Part shown: piece after piece, positions 56,801-64,000 of the stretch
Layout: the number at the start of each line of letters is the position of its first letter
Numbering within the stretch: the first letter of the stretch is position 1
Source of the DNA: Chryseobacterium pennae
GTDB taxonomy: Bacteria > Bacteroidota > Bacteroidia > Flavobacteriales > Weeksellaceae
NCBI RefSeq assembly: GCF_003385515.1
Contig: NZ_QNVT01000018.1
Coordinates: 1-64,000 of the forward strand
Direction: 5' to 3'
DNA: 64,000 bases
Program-made: the position numbers and the translations under genes
The notes under the pieces: generated by a model
Told to the model about the DNA's origin: nothing
What the model saw: only the letters and a program-made list of their open reading frames with translations
Databases searched by the model: none

Positions 56801-58775
56801 ATACGACAATAAACGTAAAAAAACGTTACGATGGGGCTACCTCTTTGCAGTGGTAGCTTTGTGCGTGTTTGTAATGTTCTTGGCAAGAATTGTAATTCTT
56901 CAGAATACCAATGTCCAGGAAATTAAAGACGATTACATCAACAAAAATTATCGTGAAGCCACTTTAAAGGCTGCCCGCGGTAATTTATTTGCCTCCGATG
57001 GATCTATTTTGGCCACAACCGTAATGCGCTATGACATCTATCTTGACTTCAAAACGATGAAAGATACGATTTACACTAACAACATTGGAGCATTAACGGA
57101 CTCTCTGAGCAAAATGTTCGGAAAATCCAGAGGAGAGTTCAGACAAAAATTTGACGAGCAGAAGAAAAAGAAAAATCAATATTATACCTTGGTAAAAGGA
57201 CTTGATTTTGACCAATACGACAGAATCAGGAACTTCCCGATCTTTAAAAGAGGTAAAAACAAAGGAGGTTTTATTGTAGACAGAAACTACAAAAGAGAGC
57301 TTGCCACCTCAGAAATTGGTGCCGGAACCATTGGTATGGATAACGGAGACCTTAAATCCGGACTGGAAGGAGCTTTCTCAAAGCATTTAACTGGTACTGA
57401 CGGGAAAAGATTAGAACAAAGAATAAACTCTTCCCAATGGAAACCTATTGATTTCTGGAAAGTTCAGGAACCCATTGACGGAGAAGATGTATATACAACT
57501 CTAGATCTTAGAATTCAGGACATAGCACACTCCGCTTTACAGAAACAGCTAATCCATTACGAAGCCAAACACGGAACCGTAGTGGTGATGGAAGTAGAAA
57601 CTGGAAAGGTACGTGCTTTGGTTAACTTAAGAAGAAATGAATCAGGAGAATACGAAGACTCTTACAACTATGCGTTAAAAGATAATATTGAACCGGGATC
57701 CACTTTCAAAACCATTTCGCTTTTAGCGGCAATGGATGATGGATTCATCGATGAAAATACAACCGTAAACGTAGGAAACGGCGTTTGGACATACGCAAAG
57801 CAGAGAATTTCTGATGGCCACGGTGGAGGAACTTATGATATCAGTGATGTATTAGCAAAATCCAGTAACGTAGGAACAGCAAAACTCATCACAAAATTCT
57901 ATGCTGAAAAACCACAGATCTTCCTTGACCATTTGAAACGTTGGAAATTATTCGATAAAATGGACATCGAACTTCCGGGGATCACAAAACCGAAGATTTT
58001 AACACCACAAAATAAAAGATGGAATGCAGCAACATTAGCTTCTATTTCATTCGGATACTCTTCCAATGTTAACCTGCTGCAGCTGGCAACATTCTACAAT
58101 GGGGTGGCTAACGGAGGTAAAATGCTTAAGCCGTTATTCATTGATAAAATCATGAAAGACGGAAAGGTAATGTACACTGCAAAACCTGAAGTAATGGTCA
58201 ACAAAATGGCATCTGAGAAAGCCATCAAAATGATGACCAATGCCTTAACTAAAGCCGTAGAAAAAGGAACAGGACGAAGCATCTTCACTCCCAACCTTAA
58301 AATGGCAGGAAAAACAGGAACCGCAAGATTTGAATACTGGCTTCCTGGCCCAATGAAGTACCGTGCATCATTCGCAGGGTTTTATCCTGCTGATGCTCCA
58401 AAATATACATGTTATGTGATGGTAAGCGAACCTAATACATCCATTGGATTCTACGGAGGACCTGTAGCCGCACCGGTGTTTAAGGAAATAGCAGGAAAAA
58501 CCTTCCTGAAAACACCACAAAACATTGAAAAAGAAATGCTCGTAGACAAAAAGGTAAACCTGAGCAAAATGGTTGAACCTAATGTAAAAGTAGCAGTCAA
58601 TGATAAGCAAATGCCGAATGTCGTAGGATTGATCGGTAAAAATGTCATCCCGCAATTGGAAAATTTAGGATACCGTGTCGATTTTAAAGGAGTTGGACGA
58701 ATTAAAGAACAATTCCCATTAGAAGGCACAACGATTAGTAAGAACCAGAGAATATATTTATCTCTACAAAATTAA
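56784..58775 (+). CDS. ftsI: Penicillin-binding protein FtsI (PBP3) with PASTA domain
   Basis: This 663-residue septal transpeptidase has a membrane anchor (15-37) and a dimerisation domain beginning AARGNLFASDGSILATT. The transpeptidase active site is Ser306-x-x-Lys309 (EPGSTFK), with SSN in AKSSNVGTA and KTG in MAGKTGTARF. The last ~60 residues (MPNVVGLIGKNVIPQLENLGYRV..) are a PASTA domain, normal in Bacteroidota FtsI. It cross-links septal peptidoglycan and is the target of beta-lactams. It overlaps ftsL by 17 bp. Confidence 0.96.
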   Translation: MQKQNEYDNKRKKTLRWGYLFAVVALCVFVMFLARIVILQNTNVQEIKDDYINKNYREATLKAARGNLFASDGSILATTVMRYDIYLDFKTMKDTIYTNNIGALTDSLSKMFGKSRGEFRQKFDEQKKKKNQYYTLVKGLDFDQYDRIRNFPIFKRGKNKGGFIVDRNYKRELATSEIGAGTIGMDNGDLKSGLEGAFSKHLTGTDGKRLEQRINSSQWKPIDFWKVQEPIDGEDVYTTLDLRIQDIAHSALQKQLIHYEAKHGTVVVMEVETGKVRALVNLRRNESGEYEDSYNYALKDNIEPGSTFKTISLLAAMDDGFIDENTTVNVGNGVWTYAKQRISDGHGGGTYDISDVLAKSSNVGTAKLITKFYAEKPQIFLDHLKRWKLFDKMDIELPGITKPKILTPQNKRWNAATLASISFGYSSNVNLLQLATFYNGVANGGKMLKPLFIDKIMKDGKVMYTAKPEVMVNKMASEKAIKMMTNALTKAVEKGTGRSIFTPNLKMAGKTGTARFEYWLPGPMKYRASFAGFYPADAPKYTCYVMVSEPNTSIGFYGGPVAAPVFKEIAGKTFLKTPQNIEKEMLVDKKVNLSKMVEPNVKVAVNDKQMPNVVGLIGKNVIPQLENLGYRVDFKGVGRIKEQFPLEGTTISKNQRIYLSLQN

Positions 58776-58784
58776 AAAAACGGA

Positions 58785-58828
58785 GTCCCGAAGGGACGGC
58801 TTAACAAAAAATAGGATAAAGTCCTATT
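58785..58828 (+). repeat. Two small hairpins between ftsI and murE
   Basis: GTCCC-GAA-GGGAC (58785-58797) and AATAGGA/TCCTATT (58810-58816/58822-58828) lie in the 61-bp ftsI-murE gap. There is no T-tract, so they are more likely RNA-processing or translation-control structures than terminators. Confidence 0.5.
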
Positions 58829-58836
58829 GATATAAA

Positions 58837-60297
58837 ATGATAATAACAGAATTAGTAAACAGAATCCCAGTAATAGAAATCCACGGTGACAACAACTGTG
58901 AGGTATCAGAATTGGTATTCGACAGCAGAAAGGTTACAGAAAACTCTCTTTACATTGCGGTAAGAGGAACAGTGGTGGATGGACATTCATTCATAACATC
59001 TTCTATTGAAAAAGGAGCAACAGCAATTGTTTGCGAAGAATTCCCTGAAACGCTGGCAGAAAACGTAACTTATATCAAAGTGAAAGACTCTGCTAAAGCT
59101 TTAGGCCACCTTGCTTCTAACTTCTACGGAAATCCGTCAAGAAAACTAAAACTGATAGGTGTTACCGGAACTAATGGAAAAACCTCTGTTTCTACCCTGC
59201 TTTTTGATGTTTTCAGAAATTTAGGATATGATTCTGCTTTATTATCAACTGTTGAAATTAGAATTGGGGAAGAAATTATCCCGGCTACTCATACTACTCC
59301 GGATGTCATTACCATCAACAAAATCTTAGCTGAAGCAGTGGAGAAAGGATGTGAATTTGCATTCATGGAAGTAAGTTCTCACGGAATTGCTCAAAACAGA
59401 ATTGAAGGATTACACTTCAAAGTAGCAGGATTTACTAACCTTACCCACGATCATTTAGATTATCACAAAACATTCGAAGAATATTTAAAAACGAAAAAAA
59501 GATTCTTTGATGAATTAGAAGACACAGCGATTGCCATCACCAATGTAGATGACAAAAATGGTAATGTTATGCTTCAGAATACAAAGGCTAAAAAGAAGTC
59601 TTATGCTTTGAAAACAATGGCAGACTACCACGGAAAACTATTGGAAGTTGATTTCAACGGAATGCTGCTGAACTTCAACGGAAAAGAATTCTGGACAACA
59701 TTGACAGGGAAATTCAATGTGTACAACCTATTGCTTGTATTTGGAATTGCAGAAGAACTTGGTTTTGAACAGGACGAAATTCTTCAGGCTATCAGCCAAT
59801 TAAAAAGAGTTTCCGGAAGATTTGAAACGATGAAGTCAGACGGTGGGATTTTCTTTATTGTAGACTATGCACACACACCGGATGCCTTAGAAAACATTCT
59901 TGACAGCATCAACGATATCAGAACCAAAAACGAAAGATTAATCACCGTTTTCGGTTGCGGAGGAGACAGAGACCACTCCAAAAGACCTGAAATGGGAAAT
60001 ATTGCCTCTAAAAAATCAACATTGGCAATCATCACTTCAGACAACCCGAGAACAGAAGATCCGGGACAGATTATAAAGGAAATTGAAGCAGGTGTTGAAC
60101 CTCAGTATTTCAGCAAATACACTTCAATCCCGGACAGAAAAGAAGCCATAAAAATGGCCATAAAGTTTGCAGAACCTAAAGATATAATTCTCGTAGCTGG
60201 AAAAGGCCACGAAAATTATCAGGAGATAAATGGGGTAAAACATCATTTTGATGACAAAGAAGTAATTAATGAGCTTTGGAAATTAATGTCCAAGTAA
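58837..60297 (+). CDS. murE: UDP-MurNAc-tripeptide synthetase MurE (mDAP-adding)
   Basis: This 486-residue Mur ligase has the ATP loop GVTGTNGKTS, ATHTTPDVITINK, EVSSHGIAQNRIEGLHF and the C-terminal DNPRTEDP motif that selects meso-diaminopimelate over lysine. It adds mDAP to UDP-MurNAc-L-Ala-D-Glu. It lies between ftsI and mraY as usual. Confidence 0.97.
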   Translation: MIITELVNRIPVIEIHGDNNCEVSELVFDSRKVTENSLYIAVRGTVVDGHSFITSSIEKGATAIVCEEFPETLAENVTYIKVKDSAKALGHLASNFYGNPSRKLKLIGVTGTNGKTSVSTLLFDVFRNLGYDSALLSTVEIRIGEEIIPATHTTPDVITINKILAEAVEKGCEFAFMEVSSHGIAQNRIEGLHFKVAGFTNLTHDHLDYHKTFEEYLKTKKRFFDELEDTAIAITNVDDKNGNVMLQNTKAKKKSYALKTMADYHGKLLEVDFNGMLLNFNGKEFWTTLTGKFNVYNLLLVFGIAEELGFEQDEILQAISQLKRVSGRFETMKSDGGIFFIVDYAHTPDALENILDSINDIRTKNERLITVFGCGGDRDHSKRPEMGNIASKKSTLAIITSDNPRTEDPGQIIKEIEAGVEPQYFSKYTSIPDRKEAIKMAIKFAEPKDIILVAGKGHENYQEINGVKHHFDDKEVINELWKLMSK

Positions 60298-60315
60298 TTA
60301 TTAACAATTGAAACT

Positions 60316-61557
60316 ATGCTATACTATCTATACGAATATCTAACCGACCATGGAATTCACATTCCGGGATTAGGATTGTTGAAATACATTTCCTTTCGTG
60401 CCGGAATGGCGGTATTGTTCTCTTTAATTATTGCTCTTGTTTATGGAAAAAGAGTCATTAATTACCTGAGAACAAAACAAATGGGCGAATTAGTCCGTGA
60501 TCTTGGATTAGACGGTCAGAAGCAAAAAGAAGGAACTCCTACCATGGGAGGGCTTATCATTATTTTGGCAACCATTATTCCTGTATTGTTGTTCACAAGA
60601 ATTACCAACGTATATATTGTGTTACTGTTGGTTTCAATGTTCTGGATGGGAGCCATCGGATTCCTGGATGATTATTTAAAGAAAATCAAGAAAAATAAAG
60701 ACGGACTAAGCGGTAAATTCAAAATTGTAGGACAAGTTGGTTTAGGCTTAATTGTCGGAATTACAATGTATTTCCACCCGGACATTACCGTTAAGAGAAA
60801 ATATGCTGATGCAAAAGTAGTGAACAGAAACAATGTAGAGCAGAATTTCATGCCTACAGAGAAAATCACAGTTTCTACAGTACCTTTTGCAAAGAACAAT
60901 GAATTCGATTATAGCGGAATCCTGTTTTGGATGAATGAAAAAGATGCCCACGAATGGGCATGGATTGTCTTTATCCCTATCGTTATCTTTATTGTAACGG
61001 CTGTTTCGAACGGAGCCAATATAACGGATGGAATAGACGGTCTCGCAGCAGGGACCAGTGCCATAATACTGCTCACCCTTGCCCTATTCGCCTATCTTTC
61101 AGGGAACATCATCTTTGCAGACTATCTCAATATCATGTTCCTTCCGAATATGGGAGAAACCACCATTTTCGCAGTCGCAATGGTAGGAGCTGTAATTGGA
61201 TTTTTCTGGTACAACACCTATCCTGCCCAGGTTTTCATGGGAGACACAGGAAGTTTAATGCTGGGAGGAGTTATTGCCGTGTTAGCGATTATTTTGAGAA
61301 AAGAATTATTGATTCCTGTTTTATGTGGAATCTTTTTGATCGAAAACCTATCTGTAATGCTTCAGGTAATCGTTTTCAAATACAGAAAGAAAAAATACGG
61401 GCTGGAATATGCCCAAAACAATAGACTATTCAAAATGTCACCATTACACCACCATTATCAGAAAGATGGATTTCACGAAAGTAAAATCGTAAACAGAATG
61501 ATTATCATTGGAGTAATACTGGCAATTGTTTGTCTGATCACCTTAAAAATGAGATAA
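60316..61557 (+). CDS. mraY: Phospho-MurNAc-pentapeptide transferase MraY
   Basis: This 413-residue membrane enzyme has about ten helices and the active-site motifs GFLDDYLKK (catalytic Asp-Asp), NGANITDGIDGLAAGTS and GDTGSLMLGG, plus PLHHHYQ near the C-terminus. It is longer than E. coli MraY (360) because of a periplasmic insertion near 160-205, common in Bacteroidota. It makes lipid I from UDP-MurNAc-pentapeptide and undecaprenyl phosphate. Confidence 0.97.
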   Translation: MLYYLYEYLTDHGIHIPGLGLLKYISFRAGMAVLFSLIIALVYGKRVINYLRTKQMGELVRDLGLDGQKQKEGTPTMGGLIIILATIIPVLLFTRITNVYIVLLLVSMFWMGAIGFLDDYLKKIKKNKDGLSGKFKIVGQVGLGLIVGITMYFHPDITVKRKYADAKVVNRNNVEQNFMPTEKITVSTVPFAKNNEFDYSGILFWMNEKDAHEWAWIVFIPIVIFIVTAVSNGANITDGIDGLAAGTSAIILLTLALFAYLSGNIIFADYLNIMFLPNMGETTIFAVAMVGAVIGFFWYNTYPAQVFMGDTGSLMLGGVIAVLAIILRKELLIPVLCGIFLIENLSVMLQVIVFKYRKKKYGLEYAQNNRLFKMSPLHHHYQKDGFHESKIVNRMIIIGVILAIVCLITLKMR

Positions 61558-61611
61558 ACCTTAATTTAAAAATTAAAAGATGGAGTCTTTTAATCATTAA
61601 ATCAAAATAAT

Positions 61612-62949
61612 ATGAAAATAGTTGTTTTAGGAGGAGGAGAAAGCGGATGTGGAGCTGCTTATTTGGCTAAAAAGAAAGGTCTGGAAGTATTTCTTTCAGA
61701 TAAAGGAGCCATTAAAGATAACTATAAGCAGTTTCTTACCGAAAATGGAATTGAATTTGAAGAAGGAAACCACGATGAAGAAAGGATTTTAAATGCTGAC
61801 TGGATCGTAAAAAGCCCGGGAATCCCGAAAAAAGCTGATATCATCAATAAAATTCATGAAAAAGGAATAAGACTTTCCTCAGAAATTGAATTTGCTTCTG
61901 AATTTACAGATGCTAAGATCATTGCCATTACAGGAAGCAACGGAAAAACCACCACCACTTCCCTGATCTATTATATCCTGAAAAATGATGGATTAAATGT
62001 AGGTTTAGGAGGAAACATAGGCTACAGCTTTGCAAAACAGGTTGCTGATGAAAACCACGAATATTATGTGCTGGAAGTGAGCTCTTTCCAGTTAGATGAT
62101 ATTCAGAACTTCAGACCTTATATTTCTTTATTGTTGAACCTGTCTCAGGATCACCTGGATCAGTATAATTACAACTATGAGGAATATGCTTTGGCTAAAT
62201 TCAGAATTACTGAAAATCAGGAAAATGATAATTTCTTCATCTACAACAAAGATGATGAAATGAGCAAAAGCCTGCTTGAAAAATTAGAAATAAAAGCGAA
62301 GATGATTCCTTTCTCCACAAAGGAACAACTTCCTGAAGGAGGTTTTGTAAATGACGATCAGATTGTGGTAAAAATGAAGGATGAATTCTCAATGAAAGTT
62401 GAGGAATTATCCCTACTTGGGAATCATAATGTTGCCAATAGCTTAGCTGCATCTATTGCCGGTAAGATATTGAAAATAAATAACGAAAGCATAAGGCATT
62501 CATTAATGACATTCCAGGCTGTAGAACACAGATTGGAGTTCGTTACAGAAACAGAGGGTGTAAAATACATCAATGACAGTAAGGCAACCAATGTGAATGC
62601 CACTTACTACGCTTTGGAAAGTATGAAAACCCCAACCGTATGGATCGTTGGCGGATTAGATAAAGGAAATGACTATACCGAAATTGAAGATTTAGTCAAA
62701 AGAAAAGTAAAGGCAATTGTTTGTCTTGGAATTGATAATAAGAAGATTATAGATTTCTTTAAAGATAAAAAAGAGTTCATCTATGATACTTCAAGCATGG
62801 AAGAAGCCGTGAAGATATCAAAATCACTGGCTAAAAAAGGAGATACCGTTCTGCTTTCCCCATGCTGTGCAAGCTTTGATTTATTCAAAAGCTATGAAGA
62901 CAGAGGACGCCAGTTTAAAGAACAGGTATTAAAAGCCAATGGCAATTAG
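61612..62949 (+). CDS. murD: UDP-MurNAc-L-alanine:D-glutamate ligase MurD
   Basis: This 445-residue Mur ligase has an N-terminal Rossmann start (VVLGGGESGCGAAYLAKKKG), the ATP loop ITGSNGKTTTTSL, EVSSFQLDDIQNF, HRLEFV...NDSKATN and LLSPCCASFDLFKSYEDRGRQF. It adds D-Glu to UDP-MurNAc-L-Ala. It is followed 22 bp later by ftsW. Confidence 0.97.
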   Translation: MKIVVLGGGESGCGAAYLAKKKGLEVFLSDKGAIKDNYKQFLTENGIEFEEGNHDEERILNADWIVKSPGIPKKADIINKIHEKGIRLSSEIEFASEFTDAKIIAITGSNGKTTTTSLIYYILKNDGLNVGLGGNIGYSFAKQVADENHEYYVLEVSSFQLDDIQNFRPYISLLLNLSQDHLDQYNYNYEEYALAKFRITENQENDNFFIYNKDDEMSKSLLEKLEIKAKMIPFSTKEQLPEGGFVNDDQIVVKMKDEFSMKVEELSLLGNHNVANSLAASIAGKILKINNESIRHSLMTFQAVEHRLEFVTETEGVKYINDSKATNVNATYYALESMKTPTVWIVGGLDKGNDYTEIEDLVKRKVKAIVCLGIDNKKIIDFFKDKKEFIYDTSSMEEAVKISKSLAKKGDTVLLSPCCASFDLFKSYEDRGRQFKEQVLKANGN

Positions 62950-62971
62950 CCAAAAGCCAATAACATTAATT

Positions 62972-64000
62972 ATGGACGAGCAGAATACAGAAAGCAGATT
63001 TGAATTTCTAAAGGGCGATAAAGTACTTTGGATGGTCATTCTTGTGATCTCCATTTTCTCTATTTTCCCAGTTTACTCTGCAAGTTCAAACCTGGAATAT
63101 ATTGTGAATAACGGAACCACAACAGGTCACGTTATCAAGCACATGTTTTTTGTAGTTCTGGGATTGGCCATTATGCGGCTTGTAGGAACTATAAAATATG
63201 AATACATCGGAAAACTCAGCAGTATCCTGCTTGGCCTGATGATCGTATTATTGGTAGTTACTATGTTTACCGGCCAGACCATTGACGGAGCCAGTGCTTC
63301 CCGATGGCTGAAAATTCCGGGAACACCTATCTCATTCCAGCCGTCATCATTTGCCTTCCTGATGTTGATTATCTATTTATGCAGATACTTAACCAAGAAG
63401 ATTACAAGAGAAAGACTTCCGATAGAGAATATCATGTATATTTTCGGGCCTATTCTTCTTGTTTTTGTACTGGTGGCAAAAGACAACGGTTCTACCGCAT
63501 TAATGATTTTGATGGTTTCGGTGGTTGTTCTGATTATCGGACAGCTTCACTGGAAATACATTGCAGGCTTTATTTCAGCCTCGTTTGTAGCCATCGTATT
63601 CTTTCTGTTGATTGCACTGAATACCAATATGATCGGCGGAAACCGTGTGCACACATGGATGAGTCGTATTGAAACATTTACATCAAGCAAAGCCAAATCA
63701 GCAGATACTGATGATGAAAGTGTAAAAGCCAAGAATTATCAGGTAATGCAGGCAAAAGCCGCTATCGTGCACGGTGGAATTACCGGAATGGGACCAGGAA
63801 AAAGTGCATTAAAGCAAATGCTGCCACAATCTGCCTCCGACTTTATCTTCGCCGTTATCGTAGAAGAATATGGAGTAATCGGAGCAGCCTTCCTGATCAG
63901 TCTGTATCTGATTATGATGATACGGATCGTAATGATAGCAAGTAAAATGCCAGCCTTCTTCGGATCGTTGCTGGTGCTCAGTCTCGGGGTAATGATTTTC
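62972..64000 (+). CDS. ftsW: Cell-division protein FtsW, partial
   Basis: The frame is open from ATG 62972 (MDEQNTESRFEFLKGDKVLW) to the window edge, 343 codons with the C-terminus missing. It has SEDS-family features: eight or more helices, GASASRWLKIPGTPISFQPSSFAFLM, AKDNGSTALMI, and the long loop ending NYQVMQAKAAIVHGGITGMGPGKS...LPQSASDFIFAVIVEEYG. FtsW is the septal glycosyltransferase partner of FtsI. murG and murC are expected just beyond the window. Confidence 0.93.
   Translation, partial: MDEQNTESRFEFLKGDKVLWMVILVISIFSIFPVYSASSNLEYIVNNGTTTGHVIKHMFFVVLGLAIMRLVGTIKYEYIGKLSSILLGLMIVLLVVTMFTGQTIDGASASRWLKIPGTPISFQPSSFAFLMLIIYLCRYLTKKITRERLPIENIMYIFGPILLVFVLVAKDNGSTALMILMVSVVVLIIGQLHWKYIAGFISASFVAIVFFLLIALNTNMIGGNRVHTWMSRIETFTSSKAKSADTDDESVKAKNYQVMQAKAAIVHGGITGMGPGKSALKQMLPQSASDFIFAVIVEEYGVIGAAFLISLYLIMMIRIVMIASKMPAFFGSLLVLSLGVMIF

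Noticed and set aside
1..64000. CRISPR arrays, tRNA or rRNA genes, insertion sequences
   Set aside because: No regularly spaced direct repeats, no cloverleaf or rRNA motifs, and no transposase-like ORF were found.

Overview
The window is a low-GC chromosomal segment from a Bacteroidota bacterium, almost certainly a Flavobacteriia/Weeksellaceae member close to Chryseobacterium. The evidence is the combination of TAnnTTTG -7 promoter boxes, absence of clear Shine-Dalgarno sites, long SusC/FhuA-type TonB-dependent receptors, a tetratricopeptide sensor kinase, many MKNLKKL...GG leader peptides, and the mraZ-rsmH-ftsL-ftsI-murE-mraY-murD-ftsW order. No rRNA, tRNA, insertion sequence or CRISPR array was seen.

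Layout. 1-1450: two minus-strand cysteine-rich GG-leader peptides, then rpmA/rplU. 1.6-16.4 kb: a lipoprotein metalloprotease, an acyltransferase, a porin, miaE, a DUF502 protein, tryptophanase, an FAD monooxygenase/aminotransferase pair, a TonB-dependent receptor with an inverted repeat over its promoter, a PQQ-type sugar dehydrogenase lipoprotein and uvrB. 16.4-31.3 kb: membrane proteins, pabB-pabC facing menD, a 2OG-Fe(II) oxygenase, two more GG-leader peptides, a PA0069-type radical SAM protein, an AsmA-like giant, a DUF2797 protein and a sugar-nucleotide epimerase. 31.4-42.1 kb: secA, then an iron-uptake run of two TonB-dependent receptor/PepSY pairs headed by an in-frame PepSY-TonB receptor chimera. 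42.2-44 kb: a ROK kinase lacking the zinc cysteines, and msrA.

44.0-51.2 kb is the most unusual part. It carries ten copies (nine intact, one truncated) of an unrecognised 51-70 residue peptide family beginning M-[ILF]-[QK]-F-hydrophobic and usually ending in Thr-Pro-Pro-[KR]-Lys. They lie in two tandem clusters plus one copy directly upstream of a TPR sensor kinase and response regulator. The latter unit is preceded by three helically phased TGTCCA repeats and a leader with interleaved (pseudoknot-like) stems. A lone PD-(D/E)xK HsdR-N protein, a cationic secreted protein and an unknown one-pass membrane protein sit among them. A peptide-signalling or secreted-peptide system is a reasonable hypothesis, but it is inference.

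51.1-54.7 kb (minus strand): a pectate-lyase-fold protein, then elaA, engB and an alpha/beta hydrolase. 54.9-64 kb: the dcw cell-wall/division cluster with an MraZ box, running off the window inside ftsW.
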